From Acidithiobacillus ferridurans (GTDB lineage Bacteria > Pseudomonadota > Gammaproteobacteria > Acidithiobacillales > Acidithiobacillaceae), in NCBI RefSeq assembly GCF_003966655.1, contig NZ_AP018795.1:2621501-2685500 (forward strand): a stretch of 64,000 bases of DNA. Reading direction: 5' to 3'. Below are positions 17,369-26,670 of this stretch, one piece after another; the stretch's first letter is position 1, and the number at the start of each line of letters is the position of its first letter. Both the position numbers and the translations under genes were made by a program. The notes below the pieces were generated by a model, which saw only the letters and a list, made by a program, of their open reading frames with translations, searched no databases and had not been told where the DNA came from.

Positions 17369-18400
17369 GCGCACTCCTTCTGTTGAAATCTCCATACTAT
17401 GCCTGAAATGCAAATGGGATAAGATAGGATAATCGATATATGGTGATGAGATAAATTCAACGATGACCAGTCTGAACGATCTCTTGGCTTTCGTCGTTGT
17501 TGGGTAAGGGCCAATTTGTAGGATCCGGCATCGATCATGGTCGACCTCGTCATTGATCTGAGGGTCAAGATGCAGGACACCCAGAGAGGGGTAGGCGCCA
17601 CCTAATCATGAGTGCCAGCGCTGACAAGCCAGGGTGTGAGCAAGACCCTCCGGCGTCGATATCGTACACGCAATTCGGCACGTAGCGCATCGCGTTCCTG
17701 CTACAGAACTGAAGGATCGAGCCGTTCACCAGGGTGCGTCCTTTCGCTTGTTGGGGATCTCTGGGAGCGGTTTGATCCATGTCCAAGCGGTGAACCGTGG
17801 AGCACGCCAGATGTGCTTACTGGACGAAATGCTCGATCTGGGGTGAAAATATACCAAAGGAATCGGTAGTCATGCAGCGTTTACCGCCATCTGATCCACC
17901 ATTACTTCCAGAATCTCCACCATGGCTTGCTGATATTTTTAGTGCCTTCAGAAAACGGGTTTTTAACCACATAACTGCGCATAGGTGTCCTAAAGAGGCG
18001 CGTTATGGCTTTTGAACCGCACTCAGGACAGGCTAAAAACGTATCCGTATCATCACCATCGAGTAGAAGAGTTTTCTTCCACGTGCATGCAAGACCTAAC
18101 TCAACATAGCTTTGAAGGATGGGATTTTTGATATGGGTTCCTTATGATTAAATGCGACAATTTGTATCATTTTGTCTGGTAAGTTTCTACTCGCCCAATA
18201 GAAATGGAATTATGCGCGGGATCGTTCTGCAGATAACGAATCGTCTCTACCGCGTCCATCTGCGCAAATGTGTGCTTGATCTGATTTAGAACTTCCGTGT
18301 TCCAAACATAGAACGCGCGGAATAAAAAGTCCAGCTGCTTATAACGGCAAAGGGCAGGCCTAGCTTATGCCTTAGTGCCCCGCCGCATCAAGCACAGGCG
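17369..18400. other. 1-kb region without a recognisable intact gene
   Basis: After the stranded CMD leader nothing convincing is coded. Short frames exist on both strands, for example a 63-codon minus-strand frame ending near 18176 (QLDFLFRAFYVWNTEVLNQ and following). It lacks a start codon and looks like the tail of a decayed gene that I cannot name. No RNA gene, array or insertion end was seen. Confidence 0.5.
17374..17381 (-). promoter_or_regulatory. Stranded ribosome binding site of the CMD gene
   Basis: On the minus strand AGAAGGAG lies 6 bases before the ATG contained in the right-hand ACATG duplication (CAT at 17365-17367). Before insertion this was the ribosome site of the CMD gene now starting at 14030. 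The CMD operon promoter should lie just upstream, within about 17385-17480. Confidence 0.7.
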
Positions 18401-19249
18401 CTAACTCCGCAATATTTGCGCATGAAAAGCCAGATGGTCGCTGATAAAACTGGCAATGAAAAAATAGCTGTGGTCATAGCCTTCGTGCCAGCGTAGCCTC
18501 AGGCGATCATCTCTGAGCGCACCTAACCATTCGGTTTTGAGTTCCTTTTCGAGAAAAGGATCGTCCCGCCCCTGATCAATCAGGATAGGGGTATGGTTGG
18601 TCCCGGCACTGTCCTGAAGAAGTTCCAGTCCATCATACCAGCGCCACTGATTTTGGTTTGGCCCGAGGTAATGGCTGAAGGCTTTTTGACCCCATGGTGT
18701 CTGGCTGGGGGCAGAAACTGGAGCAAAAGCCGAGATGGATTGATACTGTTCGGGATGGTGCAAACCGCAGACCAGGGCCCCATGCCCGCCCATGGAATGC
18801 CCGCAGATGCCCTGACGCTGGCTGCTCATGGGAAAGTGTTGGGAGATGAGAGCCGACAACTCTGACGTCACATAATGGTGCATTTGATAATGCTTGGCCC
18901 AGGGCGCCTCGGTGGCGTCCAGGTAAAAACCGGCGCCGCTTCCAAAATCCCAGTCTTTATCCTCTCCAGGAATACGGGTGTTGCGAGGGCTGGTGTCCGG
19001 TGCAACCAAGATCAACCCAAGTTCTGCTGCGTAGCGCTGGGCGCCAGCCTTGGTCATGAAGGTTTCGTCGGTACAGGTCAGGCCTGCCAGAAAGGTGACA
19101 ACCGGTAGTTTATCGCCGCTCTGGTGCGGTGGGATAAACACTGAAAAACGCATGGGAGCCTGACAACTGGCCGAGACATGCTGATAACGTTGCGCAACAC
19201 CGCCGAAGCAGGCGTGCGACTCCAGAAGTTCTAATTCAGTATCGATCAT
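18401..19249 (-). CDS. frmB: S-formylglutathione hydrolase
   Basis: A 282-residue alpha/beta hydrolase that converts S-formylglutathione to formate and glutathione. The nucleophile elbow is GHSMGGHG (near residue 150), the acid is in DQGRDDPF and the histidine in EGYDHSYFF. NTRIPGEDKDWDFGSGAGFY is a strong family signature. It lies 8 bp after frmA on the same strand and completes the glutathione-dependent formaldehyde pathway. Last gene of a minus-strand run that also encodes FdhD and a formate-dehydrogenase-like enzyme. Confidence 0.95.
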   Translation of the reverse strand: MIDTELELLESHACFGGVAQRYQHVSASCQAPMRFSVFIPPHQSGDKLPVVTFLAGLTCTDETFMTKAGAQRYAAELGLILVAPDTSPRNTRIPGEDKDWDFGSGAGFYLDATEAPWAKHYQMHHYVTSELSALISQHFPMSSQRQGICGHSMGGHGALVCGLHHPEQYQSISAFAPVSAPSQTPWGQKAFSHYLGPNQNQWRWYDGLELLQDSAGTNHTPILIDQGRDDPFLEKELKTEWLGALRDDRLRLRWHEGYDHSYFFIASFISDHLAFHAQILRS

Positions 19250-19257
19250 GGGCGCGC

Positions 19258-20400
<1,143 letters not shown>

Positions 20401-21237
20401 TCAGAAATGAACAGGCACCGGCTCGACGCAGTCGCGGACCCGCTCAGCATGTGCATACACGGTCATGCGCCCGTCCCGGGCGTAACCGATCAACGTGAGG
20501 CCGTGACTTTCTGCGAGCTGAATGGCGAAGCTGCTCACTCCCGAAATAGCAGCTACCACCGGGATGCCAAAGCCTAAAGCCTTGAGCGCGATTTCGAAGC
20601 TGAGCCGCGAGGAAACCCCGAGTACAGTTGCGTCACCCAGGGTTAATCCCTGTTGGATGGCCGCGCCGATACTTTTATCGACAGCATTATGGCGTCCGAT
20701 GTCCTCGCGGACCAAAACACCCCGATGTGTCTCAAGAATGGCAGCATGGGCGGTGCCCGTACTGCGGTTCAAAGCTTGTTGTTGCTGCATCCGAGCTAGC
20801 AGGTCATGGATGGACTCTGCATCGGTCAACGCTGCGCGTTGCAGTGGTGCGAAGGGCACCAGCCCCGCAAAGCAGGGGGTTCCGCAAAGTCCGCAGGCAC
20901 TACCGCCTATCACACAGCGGCGTTTCGATTCGACGCGCTGTGCCGCGGGCGGACTGAGTTGCAGGTAAATCGCCCAGCCTTCGCTGACACGTACCGATTC
21001 CCAAGCGATGATCTCGTCGAGTGACTGTAAAAGCCCTTCACTCCACAAAAAGCCTCGAAAGAAATCGTCGAGATGATCGGGAGTGACCATCATCACGGCA
21101 TAAGGCTGGCCGTTGATTACGATGGAGACAGCAGCCTCTTCGAGCACAGCTTCCTCATGCGCAACCGGCGCACAGTGATGGGTGAGTACAGTCGCCGGGG
21201 ACCAGCCTAAACCATCGCGTCCAGCATCTGTGCGCAT
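20401..21237 (-). CDS. fdhD: FdhD, formate dehydrogenase sulfurtransferase
   Basis: A 278-residue protein that transfers sulfur to the molybdenum cofactor of formate dehydrogenases. The GSACGLCGTPC segment holds the CxxC loop, and the N-terminal EEAAVSIVINGQPYAVMMVTP followed by GFLWSEGLL is diagnostic. The ATG at 21237 lies inside the 3' end of the preceding winged-helix gene (31-bp overlap), implying coupled translation; it has only a weak ribosome site. Its position between the FdhF/YdeP-type oxidoreductase and frmA ties formaldehyde oxidation to formate oxidation. Confidence 0.93.
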   Translation of the reverse strand: MRTDAGRDGLGWSPATVLTHHCAPVAHEEAVLEEAAVSIVINGQPYAVMMVTPDHLDDFFRGFLWSEGLLQSLDEIIAWESVRVSEGWAIYLQLSPPAAQRVESKRRCVIGGSACGLCGTPCFAGLVPFAPLQRAALTDAESIHDLLARMQQQQALNRSTGTAHAAILETHRGVLVREDIGRHNAVDKSIGAAIQQGLTLGDATVLGVSSRLSFEIALKALGFGIPVVAAISGVSSFAIQLAESHGLTLIGYARDGRMTVYAHAERVRDCVEPVPVHF

Positions 21238-21485
21238 AATGCTTGTCCTTTTTCGGTAAGAGTAATGACCGGACGACCGCGTTGTTCCTCTTGTGCGACG
21301 TAACCCATACCGCCCCAGCATTCGTCATGACCCAGCAAAAGGAGTAAACGCTCCAGCTGGCTTCGTCGCAGATCGAGTTGTTTGCCGATCCTGGCGAGGG
21401 AGAGTGCTTTCTCGGAACAGAGCGCCTGCATCAGGGCGATGACCAGATCCTCGGTACCGCGCTCCGTGGATATTTCTTCAGCCAC
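21207..21485 (-). CDS. Small winged-helix protein between fdhF-like and fdhD
   Basis: A 92-residue protein from a GTG start at 21485 (GTG GCT GAA). The pattern of helix (LVIALMQAL), helix-turn-helix (SLARIGKQLDLRRSQLERLLLLLG) and wing (GYVAQEEQRGRPVITLTEKG) fits a winged-helix DNA-binding domain. It overlaps the fdhF-like stop by 8 bp and fdhD by 31 bp. From memory similar small proteins accompany fdhD/fdhF-like pairs in proteobacteria; function is unproven. Autoregulation of the formate genes is a reasonable guess. Confidence 0.7.
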   Translation of the reverse strand: MAEEISTERGTEDLVIALMQALCSEKALSLARIGKQLDLRRSQLERLLLLLGHDECWGGMGYVAQEEQRGRPVITLTEKGQALCAQMLDAMV

Positions 21486-23742
21486 TCTGAGCTACCGCCG
21501 CAAAAGTGACCCGGATGGACTTGGAAGTTGGGGTGTTGGCGCGGTCTGCATGGCTGGACAGGGGTACCAGCACGTTCAGTTCTGGGTAGTAACCTGCCAC
21601 ACAACCTTTGGGGATGTCATAGGGTATTAGCACAAAATTTCTGGCGATTCGCTCACCATCAATCCAGTGAGAGGTGATATCCACAAGACTATCTGCCTGC
21701 AGGCCCAGTTCAGCAATGTCATCGGAGTGCATAAAGCAGACATTACGCGCTCCAGACACTCCGCGATAACGATCCTCGAAACCATAAATGGTCGTATTGT
21801 ACTGATCATGGCTGCGGATCGTCATCAAGTTGAAAATCCGGGCGGAGGTCTCGGGTTTAAAACGATCCTGGGTGATGGCACTGAGTTTCTGGGCGATAAA
21901 GTTGGCTTTGCCCGATGCGGTGATCCAGCGCCGTGAACGGGGCGGCAAATCTAGGTGGAACCCACGCGGTTTATGGACTCGGACATTGAAATCCTCGAAA
22001 CCGGCTACCACACGGGAAATACGGTCGCGAATACGGTCATAGTCTTCTACCAATTCCCGCCAGGGCGTTTTGCTCTCAGGCAGGGTTGCCTCGGCGAGTT
22101 CGGCGATGATCGCACATTCGGATTTTAGCGCCGACGAGGCCGGGGCGCGCATCCCTTGAGAAATATGCACCATGCTCATGGAATCCTCGACGGTAACGCC
22201 CTGAGGATGACCATTCTGGACATCTAATTCGGTGCGACCCAGGCAGGGCAGGATCAGCGCATCTTTACCGTGCACAATATGGGAGCGATTGAGCTTGGTG
22301 GTAACGTGGACGGTCAGCGCGCATTGACTCAGTGCCGCGTGGACCCGGGTCGTATCGGGTGTGGCATTGGCAAAATTGCCCCCCATGCCGAAAAACACCT
22401 TAGCTTGTCCTGCTTCCAGAGCCGCGATACTTCCGATTACATCATAACCATGGGCACGAGGTGGCTCAAAATCGAACTCCTGCGCCAGTCGATCCAGAAA
22501 ATCTGTTGCCGGTTGCTCCCAGATGCCCATAGTGCGGTCACCCTGTACGTTACTATGGCCCCGAATCGGACAGGCGCCTGCGCCATCCTTGCCAATGTTG
22601 CCTTTGAGTAACAGCACGTTGACCAGCATCTGAATGGTCGCTACGGCATGTTTGTGCTGGGTAATACCCATTCCCCAGGTGATGATGCTGGCCTTGCCGG
22701 TATCGTAGATTTTGCCGATTTCCATAAACTGCGCATGACTGAGACCACTTTCTGTCTCGATTTCTGCCCAGGGCGTTGCTAGCGCGATAGTCTTGAGTGT
22801 TTCAAAGCCCTGCGTATGGGTGTCGATAAAGTCCTGATCCAGCGTCCCCTGCTCTAGTACATAGCGGGCGATACCCAACGCAATGGCGTAATCACCCCCG
22901 ATACGCGGCTGGTAGTACTGGGTCGCAATTTCTGTGCCGTGATTGGTCAGCATCTCTCCGGCATCCTGTGGATTCACAAAGCGTTGCAGGCCCCGTTCGC
23001 GCAGGGGGTTGAACACCAAAATCCGACAGCCGCGTTTTGCTGCATCGCGGAGGGTACCGAGCATGCGTGGATGATTCGTGCCGGGATTATGCCCAAAGAG
23101 CAGGAGCGTATCGGTGTAATCAAAGTCCTCCAGGGTTACCGTACCTTTACCGATGCCGATGGATTCCGGCATGCCTAAGCTAGTTGGCTCGTGGCACATG
23201 TTGGAGCAATCCGGCATGTTGTTGGTGCCGAACTCGCGGGCGAAAAGCTGGTATAGAAAGGCGGCTTCGTTGGAAGTGCGTCCGGAAGTATAAAATATGG
23301 CCTCATCTGGAGATTTCAGGGCCTGCAGATGGGCAGCGATCTTTGTGAAGGCTGAAGCCCAGGAAATAGGGACGTAATGATCGCCGGTCGCATCATAAAT
23401 CATGGGTTCGGTGAGGCGGCCAAGCTCCTCCAGATAATAATCACTCTGACCAGCCAGCCAGCTTACCGTGTGTTGGGCAAAAAACTCAGCCGTGACGCGC
23501 TTTCTGGTCGCCTCGGCGGCGACGGCTTTTACCCCGTTTTCGCAAAACTCAAAGGTCGAGTGGGCATCCGGATCGGGCCAGGCACAGCCTGGGCAGTCGA
23601 AACCTTCTGCCTGGTTGGATTTGAGTAATAATGCCGTACCTTCGGTCAAGATGCCTTGATGTTGCAGGCTTTGCATGGAGGCGCGAAGCGCTCCCCAACC
23701 TCCTGCTGGTTGTTTGTAAGGATGGAATTTCAGTTCGGACAT
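21478..23742 (-). CDS. FdhF/YdeP-family molybdopterin oxidoreductase
   Basis: A 754-residue molybdopterin oxidoreductase. The N-terminal iron-sulfur motif GFDCPGCAWPDP (Cys50, Cys53) with Cys67 in FEFCENGVKA, plus NMCHEPTSLGMPESIG, mark the FdhF/YdeP family. No selenocysteine UGA is needed; a Cys occupies that region. E. coli YdeP contributes to acid resistance by an unknown reaction. Here the fdhD neighbour and frmA/frmB suggest formate oxidation. The start at 23742 follows GAGGTG; a 93-codon longer frame is rejected. Second intact gene of the run, 85 bp after the frameshifted dehydrogenase. Confidence 0.9.
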   Translation of the reverse strand: MSELKFHPYKQPAGGWGALRASMQSLQHQGILTEGTALLLKSNQAEGFDCPGCAWPDPDAHSTFEFCENGVKAVAAEATRKRVTAEFFAQHTVSWLAGQSDYYLEELGRLTEPMIYDATGDHYVPISWASAFTKIAAHLQALKSPDEAIFYTSGRTSNEAAFLYQLFAREFGTNNMPDCSNMCHEPTSLGMPESIGIGKGTVTLEDFDYTDTLLLFGHNPGTNHPRMLGTLRDAAKRGCRILVFNPLRERGLQRFVNPQDAGEMLTNHGTEIATQYYQPRIGGDYAIALGIARYVLEQGTLDQDFIDTHTQGFETLKTIALATPWAEIETESGLSHAQFMEIGKIYDTGKASIITWGMGITQHKHAVATIQMLVNVLLLKGNIGKDGAGACPIRGHSNVQGDRTMGIWEQPATDFLDRLAQEFDFEPPRAHGYDVIGSIAALEAGQAKVFFGMGGNFANATPDTTRVHAALSQCALTVHVTTKLNRSHIVHGKDALILPCLGRTELDVQNGHPQGVTVEDSMSMVHISQGMRAPASSALKSECAIIAELAEATLPESKTPWRELVEDYDRIRDRISRVVAGFEDFNVRVHKPRGFHLDLPPRSRRWITASGKANFIAQKLSAITQDRFKPETSARIFNLMTIRSHDQYNTTIYGFEDRYRGVSGARNVCFMHSDDIAELGLQADSLVDITSHWIDGERIARNFVLIPYDIPKGCVAGYYPELNVLVPLSSHADRANTPTSKSIRVTFAAVAQSG

Positions 23743-23827
23743 GCGCCGCACCTCATTGTACATACCAGACAGTCGGTTCTTCGTAGGATAGCAGTGGCTC
23801 GGTAATGGCTCAAGACAAGGTTGCCCG

Positions 23828-24714
23828 TTACGACTTGGGCAACAGGCCCGCATCCTCGGCAGCAAGTCCGCCGACTGCAGACCAGTCCCGGATTTCGCCT
23901 CCCCGAGCTGCCAACCTAATGAAGCGATCGCGCAAGATACTTGCGAAAGGTAGGGACACCTCCAACGCCTCGGCAGCAGCCAATACCAGGCGGATATCTT
24001 TCTGACCCAAGGGTGCTGCAAACCCCGGCGGCGTGAATTTGCGGTCAGCGATTAGGGCACCATAATTCTTGTAGAGCGGGATGTTAAAGAGGCTGGAAGT
24101 TAATAATTCCAGATAGGCGTGGCGATTTATGCCCCCTTTTCCACCAGTGCCATGGCTTCGCCGAGTGATTCGATTACCGAAGCGATGAGAAAATTGCCGC
24201 TCAATTTCACAAGATTAGCCTTTTCCGGCTCGGCTGCCACAATAAACGTTCGCTGTCCTACCGCGTCCAGCAATATTTGGAGGCGATCAATGAGTTCCTT
24301 TCTCCCAGCCACGGCCAGAAATAGTTTGCCTGCGGCGGCGGCGTCCGGTCGCCCGAAGACCGGTGCAGAGATATATTCCTGTCCGGCTGCCGCATGCGCC
24401 TCCGCCAATTGCGCAGACAAAGCCACGCTGATCGTGCTGCTGGATATATGCACCGCACCCGGCCGTAAACATTGGAGTAACCTGCCCTCACCCCAAACTA
24501 CCGATTCTACCGCTTGATCTTCTGCCAGCATGGTGAATACCACATCGCTATCGGCAAAATCCGCAAGAGACCGCGCGGCCTGTGCACCTTGAGCGACCAG
24601 GGGCTGCATTCTTTCGGGGGAACGATTGAAGACGGTGAGTTCCTGTCCGGTGGCTAACAGCCTCGCTGCCATACCTGAACCCATTTGTCCCAATCCTACA
24701 AATCCGACTTTCAT
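23828..24714 (-). pseudogene. NAD(P)-dependent beta-hydroxyacid dehydrogenase (GarR/GLYR-like), frameshifted
   Basis: The first frame (24714 to 24127) gives VGFVGLGQMGSGMA, the Rossmann motif, FNRSPERM, and KLSGNFLIAS with the catalytic Lys, then meets a stop right after LVEKGA. The rest of the protein (INRHAYLELLTSSLFNIPLYK to AEDAGLLPKS) continues in another frame to 23828. One extra G in the run at 24132-24136 (C5 on the plus strand) would restore EKGGINRHAYLE and a normal protein of about 295 residues. Family members reduce small semialdehydes such as glyoxylate or succinic semialdehyde. It has a GGAG site at 24714 and heads the formaldehyde-formate run. Confidence 0.8.
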
Positions 24715-24740
24715 TTTGATCTCCAGGCGGCTAGAATTAC

Positions 24741-24758
24741 ATACCGATCAGTTGGTAT
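24741..24758. promoter_or_regulatory. Palindromic candidate operator in the divergent intergenic region
   Basis: ATACC-N8-GGTAT lies between the divergent dehydrogenase (start 24714) and nitroreductase (start 24880) genes. The 18-bp dyad has the size of a TetR- or MarR-type operator. No regulator gene adjoins it, so the binding protein is unknown. Confidence 0.35.
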
Positions 24759-24879
24759 TAAGCTTAGTCAGGATCCGAGGCTCCGTCAAGAAAGAGGGCC
24801 TACATGGCCGACTCTATGCTTGGGGTGCCGGCCGATCAAGATCAAGGTGCTGTATGCATCCCTTTTTCTGGAGTTCATA

Positions 24880-25617
24880 ATGAACGAAACCTTTGCACTA
24901 TTAAAAAACCATCGATCGATCCGACAGTTCACCGATCAACCCATCGAAGTAGCACTGGTACAAGACATCGTGCGTTGCGGCCAACACGCGGCCAGTTCCA
25001 GCAATGTCCAGGCTTGTACCGTACTTCAGATCACGGATGCTGATTTGCGCAGCCAAATTGCCCATTGGGCTGGAGATCAGGACTATGTACGTAGCGCAGG
25101 AGCTTTTCTGGTTTTTTGTGCGGACCTACATCGCTCCTCCGGCATTTGTCATCGAGCCGGAACAGAATTTGTCGCTGGCATGACAGAGCACTTCATTATA
25201 GCCACTGTCGATGTCGCACTGTTTGCACAAAACTGTGTCATTGCGGCAGAGTCCCTGGGACTCGGGACCTGTTACATCGGTGCGGTACGCAACCATCCTC
25301 AGGAAATTAGCACGTTGCTGGAACTGCCTGATCAAGTTTATCCGGTATTCGGGTTGTGCTTGGGTTATCCAAAGCAACACCCCAACTTAAAACCACGCCT
25401 TCCTCTCTCGGTCGTTCTCAAGGAAAATCGATATAATGAAACTGCCGACCCAGGGGATATTGCACACTACGATGCGCGGATGAATGAGTACTATCTACAC
25501 CGGAGTTTTACGCGCAAAGACAGTCATTGGACGCAGGAAGTGGCAGGGTTGTTGGGTCGAGAAGCTCGACCCCATATGCGGGCTTTCCTACAACAGCGCG
25601 GCATGAATAGTCGCTGA
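24880..25617 (+). CDS. Nitroreductase-family NADPH-dependent oxidoreductase (NfsA type)
   Basis: A 245-residue FMN enzyme. LKNHRSIRQFTDQPI is the N-terminal FMN-binding motif, SSNVQACTVLQITD follows near residue 43, and LGLGTCYIGAVRN with VFGLCLGYP supplies the C-terminal flavin loop. Length and order match NfsA/FRP-type reductases that reduce nitro compounds and quinones by two electrons. The ATG at 24880 follows CTGGAG. Divergent from the formaldehyde run with a dyad between. Confidence 0.92.
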   Translation: MNETFALLKNHRSIRQFTDQPIEVALVQDIVRCGQHAASSSNVQACTVLQITDADLRSQIAHWAGDQDYVRSAGAFLVFCADLHRSSGICHRAGTEFVAGMTEHFIIATVDVALFAQNCVIAAESLGLGTCYIGAVRNHPQEISTLLELPDQVYPVFGLCLGYPKQHPNLKPRLPLSVVLKENRYNETADPGDIAHYDARMNEYYLHRSFTRKDSHWTQEVAGLLGREARPHMRAFLQQRGMNSR

Positions 25618-25827
25618 TTCAGATCCAGATATTACCTTAGCTCAAAGCTTCTAGCCATACAAATGCAGTATCTGGGTTATTTTCACTAGCATCTCCAGTT
25701 ATCTGCCAATTTTCTGGCACTGCTGCGTTACATTCTATCAGAAGATGGCCATTGCCGTTTTTGTAATGGTTTTAGTGAGTCCTTGTTACTCAACGCAGGA
25801 ATGAGCCGAGAGAACCTTTAGGCCCCA

Positions 25828-26058
25828 TTGCAAGACCCGCGCAATGGGCCGCTCGAAAGTCGCGAAAACATTTTCCTGAACTATGTAATTCGTGCCGTTC
25901 GTCATCCCCATGCCGTTGCTGACCCCGAAATAAGTACACTCCGGCAACCTGGATGGACAGAACAGGACATCTTTGATGCGGTGGCCCCCACGGAGCTTTG
26001 CACACAGATGTGGATATACTCTTCGAAATATTCCGGATTACACTGTTGGTCGCGGTAA
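25828..26058 (+). pseudogene. Remnant of a CMD/alkylhydroperoxidase-like protein
   Basis: A 76-codon frame contains RHPHAVADPEISTLRQPGWTE followed by QDIFDAV, reminiscent of the C-terminal half of CMD-family peroxidase-related proteins ('D--I--LR--GWSD-DIFDA'). The N-terminal active-site half is missing, no ribosome site is seen, and the frame runs into a group II intron fragment. It is treated as decayed. The remaining space from 25618 to 26230 holds only this and the intron end. Confidence 0.4.
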
Positions 26059-26135
26059 AGACAGTAGTTACCCACCGGCCCCGCACAGATCCGTACGTGC
26101 GGAATTAGCTCATACGGCTCATCCCTCAAACAAAC
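26049..26135 (-). mobile_element. Group II intron 3'-end remnant (domains V and VI)
   Basis: On the minus strand GAGCCGTATGAG...ACGTACGGATC (26120 to 26088) has the length, the GAGCCGUAU opening and the UACGG closing strand of group II domain V. It is followed by a second stem, GGTGGGTAA...TTACCGCGAC (to about 26049), resembling domain VI and the intron 3' end. The rest of the intron and its reverse transcriptase are absent, because a uspA gene begins within 100 bp. The domain V loop is not the usual GAAA, so it is probably degenerate. Confidence 0.55.
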
Positions 26136-26230
26136 GGCCCCACGGACTTTTACCTTGGAAAGGAAAAATCTGCATTAGCCTGAACAGCACCAACCCGCAA
26201 GGGTGGGTTGCTTAGAGGCTGACATTCCAA

Positions 26231-26656
26231 CTATTTCGCCACGAGAATACTACAAGGTAACTCCCGCAAAAGCGCTTTAGCGACGGATCCCTGCAGCCAG
26301 TGCCCCAGCGAAAACTGTGGAATATGTCCGATCACCAGCAGGTCCGTTTTTATCTGTCGCGCGTAATAGGCGATCGCTTCGGCAGGTTGGCCCTCTACGG
26401 CTTCGGTCATGACCTTCAGCCCCTCTGCCCGAAGAGACTCTGAGACTGCCGCCAGCTGCGCACGGATCGCTTCACCCTCCCTGCTCAGCATGTCTTCCGC
26501 GCCCGCAGCCTGACCAATAGCCATCCCCCCAGAGTTGACAATCACGCCGAACAGGTGCAGTTCTGACTGCATCAGGCGGGCAAGATCTGTTGCTTGTTGT
26601 AATGCGATATTGCTGGAAGCGCTACCATCAAAAGCCACCATAATTTTCTGGAACAT
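26231..26656 (-). CDS. Universal stress protein, UspA family
   Basis: A 141-residue Usp-fold protein starting FQKIMVAFDGSASS. The C-terminal loop GHIPQFSLGHWLQGSVAKALL keeps a G-x2-x9-G-S-like nucleotide site, with Pro replacing the second Gly, so ATP binding is less certain than in the paralogue at 11210. The start at 26656 follows AAAGGAGATACCC. Third gene of marR-DHA2-uspA, 14 bp after the pump gene. Confidence 0.9.
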   Translation of the reverse strand: MFQKIMVAFDGSASSNIALQQATDLARLMQSELHLFGVIVNSGGMAIGQAAGAEDMLSREGEAIRAQLAAVSESLRAEGLKVMTEAVEGQPAEAIAYYARQIKTDLLVIGHIPQFSLGHWLQGSVAKALLRELPCSILVAK

Positions 26657-26670
26657 GGGTATCTCCTTTG

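Noticed and set aside
21478-23742. Selenocysteine in the formate-dehydrogenase-like gene
   Set aside because: There is no in-frame TGA; Cys-containing motifs (GFDCPGCAWPDP) place it in the Sec-free FdhF/YdeP family.
26191-26210. CAACCC/GGGTTG hairpin after uspA as a terminator
   Set aside because: Short stem with mismatches and no T run on the minus strand.
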